In this document: in pieces, positions 7,125 through 10,525 of the stretch | Position numbering within the stretch: the stretch's first letter is position 1 | Layout of the letters: every line of letters begins with the position of its first letter | DNA from: an uncultured bacterium | Lineage (GTDB): Bacteria > Bacillota > Clostridia > Lachnospirales > Lachnospiraceae | DNA: 10,525 nucleotides | NCBI GenBank assembly: GCA_947088515.1 | Contig: CAMUHA010000120.1 | Location: 1 to 10,525, forward strand | Reading direction: 5' to 3' | Translations under genes and position numbers: made by a program | The notes under the pieces: model-generated | What the model saw: the letters and a program-made list of their open reading frames with translations, nothing else | What the model was told of the DNA's origin: nothing | Databases searched by the model: none

Positions 7125-7591
7125 TACTTTGAATGGTCAATGGAATCGAAATCAACCATATCTTCAATCGACTTATCCCTGCAGATACCAATATACATAT
7201 TCCCGCTTTTACTGACATATGAAGTCTGATATTTGTTATTACATCCGGTACTGTCTCCATCTTTCCACGGCATAATGCAATATTTTGTCGTGTCATCCTC
7301 ATATGCTATATTGATACCAGTGATATCTGGACATACGAGACGTTTAAATACCGTTTCATCACTTTCTGTTCCAAATAAACTGTAATTCCGGTCCGCGTTT
7401 TTATGTATTTCCAAATAGAACTCTTCACAGTACTGCTCTTTAGGAATACTGTTACAGGAAGTTCTGGTAATGGATGTGGTACTATCTTTGCAATGAAATA
7501 TACCGATGTGTTCTTTGGAGATAGGGATTACTTCGCAATTCTCTAAAACCAGAGCTATTGATTTGACTTCTTTCACACTAATAGGCTTCAC
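7124..7591 (-). CDS. Unrecognised 155-residue protein, coupled to AAA+ protease
   Basis: I do not recognise this family. The protein is soluble, with no signal or membrane segment, and of mixed alpha/beta look. N-terminal VKSIALVLENCEVIPI and IGIFHC suggest paired beta strands; the middle FYLEIHKNADRNYSLFG, then IMPWKDGD and NKYQTSYVSKSGNMYIGI (about 120-137), suggest more strands, and the tail is acidic. Seven cysteines are scattered with no CxxC zinc pattern. Small proteins of this look occur near phage-like genes in Firmicutes, but I claim no homologue. The start is GTG at 7591, supported by AGAGGA five bases upstream; the next in-frame ATG is far inside. Its stop TAA overlaps the ATG of the giant protease by one base, and no Shine-Dalgarno sequence is seen right before that ATG, so the two are probably translated together and made in fixed proportion. 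An adaptor or inhibitor of the protease is a fair guess. Confidence 0.8.
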   Translation of the reverse strand: MKPISVKEVKSIALVLENCEVIPISKEHIGIFHCKDSTTSITRTSCNSIPKEQYCEEFYLEIHKNADRNYSLFGTESDETVFKRLVCPDITGINIAYEDDTTKYCIMPWKDGDSTGCNNKYQTSYVSKSGNMYIGICRDKSIEDMVDFDSIDHSK

Positions 7592-7675
7592 GTTATTCCT
7601 CTGCTTTCCATAATAACAATTTCAGAAACAAGGATATTCCAAATCCTGTTGCCGAAGTGGATATTTTTGACCTTA

Positions 7676-8701
7676 TTAATTTGTCTGATTTTTAAATTTG
7701 GGCCAAAATTTTCCATCATATTTTTCTAAGACATTTTTGACAAGCTCTCTGGCATGTCCGGCATGTTTTCTTCTTTTATCTGCATCAGCAGTGGCTGGAA
7801 ATCCCTTAAATTCATCGGGTATGGCTCTGAAAACATTGAAATCTTCTTGTCGCTTTATTGCGATTCCGGTTTCAGCTTTTGCAAGAATATCCACTAAATC
7901 ATTATAAACAGCATGTGGATACTTCTCCTTATTATCGACCCTGTACTGTTCTTTTTCGCCTTCATTTTGTTTGTCTTTGACATCATGACTATCAACTTTT
8001 TTAAACGTTATGTCATCATCCTTTAAAAATCCTTCTTCTTCTAATTTCTGTAAAAATTCTCTATATTTATAAGCTACATCTCCTTTTGCCGTACTTAAAT
8101 CTTTCCTGTTATCATAGCCTTGCTTTATACCATCACGGTCATAAGTAAGCAGAATCTTTTTTAACCTTCTATCTTTACAGCAAATTTCCAGTGACCGCAT
8201 TGCTCCAAAAAGCTCACCAACTGTTACATGAGACCCAGATACTAAACCACTTTTTCCGAACCTACTTTTAAAAGGATATTCTTCTGATTCTTTTTTTTCA
8301 CCGTCACAATCATATCTGACAATTTTGTATTTTTTTCCATCCTCCACATCTTGTATTGTACAGCTTTCAATGTAAGGCTTATTTTCGTCTTTAAAAAAGA
8401 TAATCAGACCATATGATGCTATTGTATTATCTTTGGAAGTAAAACTCCCATCTGTATATATTACAGCATCATATTTTTCAGCGTCAAAGGGCCTGTAATG
8501 TTTTTCTATATATTCATCCCACATTTCCTTACTGAATGCCTCTGCTTCTTCCTTATATACAAACCCCGGTGGGTCAGCGTTTTTTTGTCCCATTTTTTTT
8601 GCTGCAGCTTGTGCCTCCTTATAATCGTGATACTCAGCTAAAGCAACATTCCCTTTCCAGGTATAGTATTTTTTCACTTTCTCTGTTTTCTGTGTTCCCA
8701 T
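7676..8701 (-). CDS. RNase HI-type nuclease with N-terminal HBD-like domain and insertions
   Basis: A 341-residue RNase H-fold protein that should cut the RNA strand of RNA:DNA hybrids. The four catalytic acids are all present: D84 in IYTDGSF, E163 in HVTVGELFGAMRSLE, D188 in LLTYDRDG and D271 in YNDLVDILAKAE. H239 (VDSH) sits where the helper histidine of RNase HI is expected. Residues 8-58, KKYYTWKG to KEEAEAF, resemble a worn hybrid-binding domain like that of RNase H1; this is tentative. The core is larger than E. coli RNase HI (155 residues). Extra charged segments lie between D84 and E163 (about 105-155) and between D188 and D271 (about 240-262), and there is a 60-residue basic tail. 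AGGGAGA precedes the ATG by about ten bases. It is second in the operon, 41 bases after the receiver gene. It is too divergent to be assumed the housekeeping enzyme. Confidence 0.88.
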   Translation of the reverse strand: MGTQKTEKVKKYYTWKGNVALAEYHDYKEAQAAAKKMGQKNADPPGFVYKEEAEAFSKEMWDEYIEKHYRPFDAEKYDAVIYTDGSFTSKDNTIASYGLIIFFKDENKPYIESCTIQDVEDGKKYKIVRYDCDGEKKESEEYPFKSRFGKSGLVSGSHVTVGELFGAMRSLEICCKDRRLKKILLTYDRDGIKQGYDNRKDLSTAKGDVAYKYREFLQKLEEEGFLKDDDITFKKVDSHDVKDKQNEGEKEQYRVDNKEKYPHAVYNDLVDILAKAETGIAIKRQEDFNVFRAIPDEFKGFPATADADKRRKHAGHARELVKNVLEKYDGKFWPKFKNQTN

Positions 8702-8742
8702 TCTATATTTTCTCCCTTCGGTAAAGAATTCTGTTCATTCTG

Positions 8743-9138
8743 TCAACTGTCCTTTTCTAATCTGCCCAACGCCTCTTTAAATCCTGAATCAAGGTCGTTA
8801 AGCTCATTATACCATACGCTTCCCAATATGTCGGGGATACTGTAATTCAGAGAGGAACAGACAATAATCGGAATGTCGATTTTTTCTTTTTTCATTCTTT
8901 CAATCAGTTTCAATCCCGCTTCCTTATCTATAGCTTCTCCCGCCTCCAATGGATATTGCATATCTGTCACTATCAAATCCACCTTATCCTCACCATGATA
9001 TATTTGTTCCCACAGTTTTTCCTGATTTCTAACTGTCATGATATTCCGAATGCCATTGAATTCTAAAGCTTTTCGTATATCAACCCCCTTAATAACATCA
9101 TCATCCGCAATGATTACTTTTATTTTTGACAGATTCAT
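8743..9138 (-). CDS. Single-domain response regulator (receiver only)
   Basis: A 131-residue CheY/Spo0F-like receiver domain with no output domain. Seen: acidic pair D12-D13 in KVIIADDD, phospho-acceptor D59 in DLIVTDMQYPL, and S95 in the switch position of IPIIVCSS. The conserved lysine of the last loop (K-P) is not found; that region reads GSVWYNELNDLD. An atypical signalling response is therefore possible. No histidine kinase is in the window, so the phosphate donor, if any, is elsewhere. Start: AGGAGG (9150-9145) is six bases before the ATG at 9138 and three before another ATG at 9141; the longer frame up to 9180 has no ribosome binding site. It is the first gene of the four-gene operon, about 80 bases after the predicted transcription start, so it probably acts with the RNase H and the protease, whose own pseudo-receiver domain resembles it. 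Confidence 0.88.
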   Translation of the reverse strand: MNLSKIKVIIADDDVIKGVDIRKALEFNGIRNIMTVRNQEKLWEQIYHGEDKVDLIVTDMQYPLEAGEAIDKEAGLKLIERMKKEKIDIPIIVCSSLNYSIPDILGSVWYNELNDLDSGFKEALGRLEKDS

Positions 9139-9144
9139 CATATT

Positions 9145-9150
9145 CCTCCT
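9145..9150 (-). promoter_or_regulatory. Perfect Shine-Dalgarno deciding the receiver start
   Basis: AGGAGG on the minus strand, within GGAAGGAGGAAT, directly before ATGATG. Spacing favours the second ATG (9138). It lies inside the longer open frame that begins at 9180 and argues against that start. Confidence 0.75.
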
Positions 9151-9225
9151 TCCGCCGTAAAATACCTCAGTATCATTCATTTGAAACCCATACCATTATT
9201 ATTATTAAATAAGTCTCTCGTTTAT

Positions 9226-9254
9226 AGTATATGGAACCCTCATATCCATACCAA
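9226..9254 (-). promoter_or_regulatory. Promoter of the receiver/RNase H/protease operon
   Basis: On the minus strand, -35 TTGGTA (9254-9249), a 17-base spacer and -10 TATACT (9231-9226). Four and five of six bases match consensus. The start site would be near 9219, leaving an 80-base leader before the receiver gene. All four genes to the left are on the same strand with gaps of 41, 84 and -1 bases and no terminator between them. Confidence 0.6.
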
Positions 9255-9267
9255 TCTTTTTGCATAC

Positions 9268-9302
9268 ATTGAACGCTCTTTCAAATTTTTTGACTGTTCA
9301 AT
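9268..9302. promoter_or_regulatory. Inverted repeat upstream of operon promoter (candidate regulator site)
   Basis: ATTGAAC (9268-9274) and its exact reverse complement GTTCAAT (9296-9302) are 21 bases apart. A second TTCAA (9280-9284) lets the left half also form TTGAA-6-TTCAA. The site ends 14 bases above the -35 box, a usual place for an activator. Function is inferred. Confidence 0.4.
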
Positions 9303-9328
9303 CTATTTAATGCTATAAAAAATTGTAT

Positions 9329-9357
9329 ATGGTTTATATTACCAGAACCAAAACCAT
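9329..9357 (-). terminator. Possible terminator of the small membrane-protein gene
   Basis: On the minus strand, ATGGTTT and AAACCAT form a 7-bp stem with a 15-base loop that spans the stop codon of the small protein, followed after ATACA by a run of six Ts. The stem is short and AT-rich, so read-through into the operon promoter region is possible. Confidence 0.35.
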
Positions 9358-9611
9358 TTATAACGGCGGTCACCATAACGATATGCGCGGCTTGCATCAT
9401 TAAAACCACCTGCTATCGCACTTGCAATGCCAAAAGCAACAGCAATGCCTGCAATAACTGCCAAAACTACACCGGCAAGCGCTAAGCCAATCGCGACAAT
9501 CGCTGAAATCTTAAGTAATGTTATGATAACTTTTGCAACTTTTTCGCCGCGCGTTAATTTAGCCCAGGGAGTCAGTTTCAACTTTCTCATCTTAACAATC
9601 AGTTTCTTCAT
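9339..9611 (-). CDS. Small hydrophobic membrane protein with aromatic tail
   Basis: A 90-residue protein that I cannot assign to a family. Residues 1-27 are strongly basic (MKKLIVKMRKLKL, then WAKLTRGEK). Residues 28-69 are an almost unbroken run of I, V, A, L and G, enough for one long or two close membrane segments joined at a glycine. The C-terminus is polar and basic (DASRAYRYGDRRYK) and ends in WFWFW. The N-terminal positive charge suggests the N-terminus stays inside. A membrane-active peptide, small membrane scaffold or bacteriocin-like product are possible; there is no leader-peptide double-glycine cleavage site of the bacteriocin type in the right place. The ATG at 9611 follows AAAGGCGGA by about six bases; an in-frame TTG at 9629 lacks such support. 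It lies between the phosphoesterase gene (80 bases upstream) and the operon promoter. Confidence 0.72.
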   Translation of the reverse strand: MKKLIVKMRKLKLTPWAKLTRGEKVAKVIITLLKISAIVAIGLALAGVVLAVIAGIAVAFGIASAIAGGFNDASRAYRYGDRRYKWFWFW

Positions 9612-9691
9612 ATTTTTTCCGCCTTTCAAAATTCATTTTCTTGTTTCTACCTAATAAAACGACTAAGTAAGCCAGATGGTTGCAGGTTTTG

Positions 9692-10366
9692 TTAATTTTC
9701 TTCATCATATGGCAAAATCAACCAGGCCCCTGTTTCAGTAACACGATAATATTTGTTATTTTCCTTATCAAATTTTATAACAGGAATAATGCCGCTTTCC
9801 AAAACAGTCCCATCTATGTAGTAGTGGCTCTCTCCATCAAAATAAATATCATAGAAGCCTGGATTGCCTGATATCTCTGCTGTTCCTATATGTCCTGCGA
9901 TGATCTTCATGTCATTATAAAATCTGCCTGTCTGAGCCGGATATTTCTCCGTGAAAGTATAATCATTGGTTCCCCACTCCCATAAGTCCTCCGCTTCTTC
10001 ATCAATTCCGGCATGGACAAAAATTGTGTTTCCCTCAACATAATATCTTGGCAGATTTTGCATCCACATAAGATATCTGGCGCTGCCCTCTGTACGATAA
10101 GTATCCTTATCGCCATTTACGCCGATGGGCCACCTGCCGTCACACACCATTTCCTCATGATTTCCAAGCAGAGCTATCACCTTATCACTGCCATATTTGT
10201 TTTGTAACTGCATGATTTTTTTTAGAACACCGTAACTGTCCGGTCCATGTACATAGTCGCCTAGAAGAATAAGTTTGTTATCACCGGAAAAATCAACCAA
10301 TGACAATGCGTATTCAAAAGCGTCAAGGCATCCATGTATGTCACTCATTGCATAAATGTCACTCAT
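9692..10366 (-). CDS. Calcineurin-like metallophosphoesterase
   Basis: A 224-residue two-metal phosphoesterase of the PP1/PrpE/ApaH-like group. Motifs in order: SDIHG (D9, H11), GDYVHGPDS (D37), LLGNHEE (N69, H70), FVHAG (H118) and IAGH (H159). These are the metal ligands of the family. The usual GDxxDRG has D-R replaced by a single H40, so the arginine that normally holds the phosphate is missing; this shortened form occurs in some clostridial members. Possible substrates are phospho-Ser/Thr proteins or dinucleoside polyphosphates; the sequence does not decide. The C-terminal 50 residues form a beta-rich cap. Cytoplasmic. AGGGGA lies seven bases before the ATG, and the start overlaps the stop of the upstream gene (ATGA), so the two are probably co-translated. 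Confidence 0.92.
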   Translation of the reverse strand: MSDIYAMSDIHGCLDAFEYALSLVDFSGDNKLILLGDYVHGPDSYGVLKKIMQLQNKYGSDKVIALLGNHEEMVCDGRWPIGVNGDKDTYRTEGSARYLMWMQNLPRYYVEGNTIFVHAGIDEEAEDLWEWGTNDYTFTEKYPAQTGRFYNDMKIIAGHIGTAEISGNPGFYDIYFDGESHYYIDGTVLESGIIPVIKFDKENNKYYRVTETGAWLILPYDEEN

Positions 10367-10524
10367 CTTATTTCCCCTAAATTCTCAGAATATTTTTCTT
10401 CATCAGGCACTTTCTGCTTGTTGCTCATGACCTCCGTAAAAGGAAAAACCCAGTTTGCCCGAAATTCCTGTGCCATAAAAGTCCTGCCACACTGGAAGGT
10501 TCCGCTCACAAATATACATTCCCT
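10363..10524 (-). CDS. C-terminal end of an unrecognised gene (start outside window)
   Basis: The last 53 codons of a minus-strand frame: RECIFVSGTFQCGRTFMAQE, then FRANWVFPFTEVMSNKQK, then an acidic tail to EIR and a TGA at 10365-10363. The frame was chosen because its stop overlaps the phosphoesterase ATG as ATGA and because its tail is rich in D, E and K as coding sequence usually is. One other minus-strand frame stays open here until a TGA further in, so the choice is not certain. No domain can be named from this fragment. Confidence 0.45.
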   Translation of the reverse strand, partial: RECIFVSGTFQCGRTFMAQEFRANWVFPFTEVMSNKQKVPDEEKYSENLGEIR

Positions 10525-10525
10525 G

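Noticed and set aside
9139..9180. Longer receiver protein starting at 9180
   Set aside because: There is no ribosome binding site before 9180, while a perfect AGGAGG sits inside this stretch before 9141/9138; the receiver fold begins after 9138.
9612..9629. TTG start adding six residues to the small membrane protein
   Set aside because: The added codons are the ribosome binding site AAAGGCGGA itself; the ATG at 9611 is better placed.
10367..10525. Alternative open minus-strand frame (MYICERNLPVWQDF...)
   Set aside because: It ends earlier without overlap to the phosphoesterase start; the chosen frame gives an ATGA junction and a more usual composition. The decision is tentative.
1..10525. 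CRISPR arrays, tRNA or rRNA genes, insertion-sequence inverted ends
   Set aside because: No regularly spaced repeats, cloverleaf-like sequence, rRNA signatures or paired terminal repeats with target duplications were seen by reading; weak tRNA candidates would need a tRNAscan-type search.

Overview
The window looks like a chromosomal accessory region of a low-to-medium GC Firmicute, most likely a gut Clostridium or Lachnospiraceae relative. The reasons are the clostridial-type large serine recombinase, strong AGGAGG-type ribosome binding sites, AT-rich spacers, a typical Gram-positive lipoprotein signal and the general codon style. No rRNA, tRNA or CRISPR array was seen.

Left part (1-1880): remains of mobile DNA. 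The window opens inside a large serine recombinase that ends at 854. Next come a good promoter (912-941) and three stacked inverted repeats (942-1047), one of them a near-perfect dyad centred on an AA dinucleotide. An antitoxin-like reading frame follows, and its end runs out of frame into the C-terminal part of a RelE/ParE-type toxin, so the toxin-antitoxin pair has been collapsed by deletion. On the minus strand lie the last 42 codons of an ABC transporter ATPase and its terminator. These are scars of insertion and deletion.

Middle-left (1881-3494, minus strand): a small hexapeptide-repeat acetyltransferase related to serine acetyltransferase, and a secreted lipoprotein.

Centre (3495-9302, minus strand): the most unusual part, a four-gene operon read right to left from a promoter at 9226-9254. 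The order is a single-domain response-regulator receiver protein, a large RNase HI-type nuclease with all four catalytic acidic residues, an unrecognised 155-residue protein, and a 1209-residue protein whose start overlaps the preceding stop (TAATG). The giant protein combines an RNase H1-type hybrid-binding domain, a ClpB-D2-like AAA+ module, a degenerate receiver-like domain, and an FtsH-like AAA+ module joined to an M41 zinc protease. It has no membrane segment. Two themes recur within the operon, RNA:DNA-hybrid (or dsRNA) handling and receiver folds. My inference is a signal-gated system in which hybrid recognition or removal is linked to ATP-driven proteolysis. A stress or anti-mobile-element (defence) role fits the neighbourhood but is not shown by the sequence.

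Right part (9339-10525, minus strand): a 90-residue very hydrophobic small protein with a basic N-terminus and an aromatic tail, a calcineurin-like metallophosphoesterase, and the tail of a further upstream gene whose stop overlaps the phosphoesterase start (ATGA).
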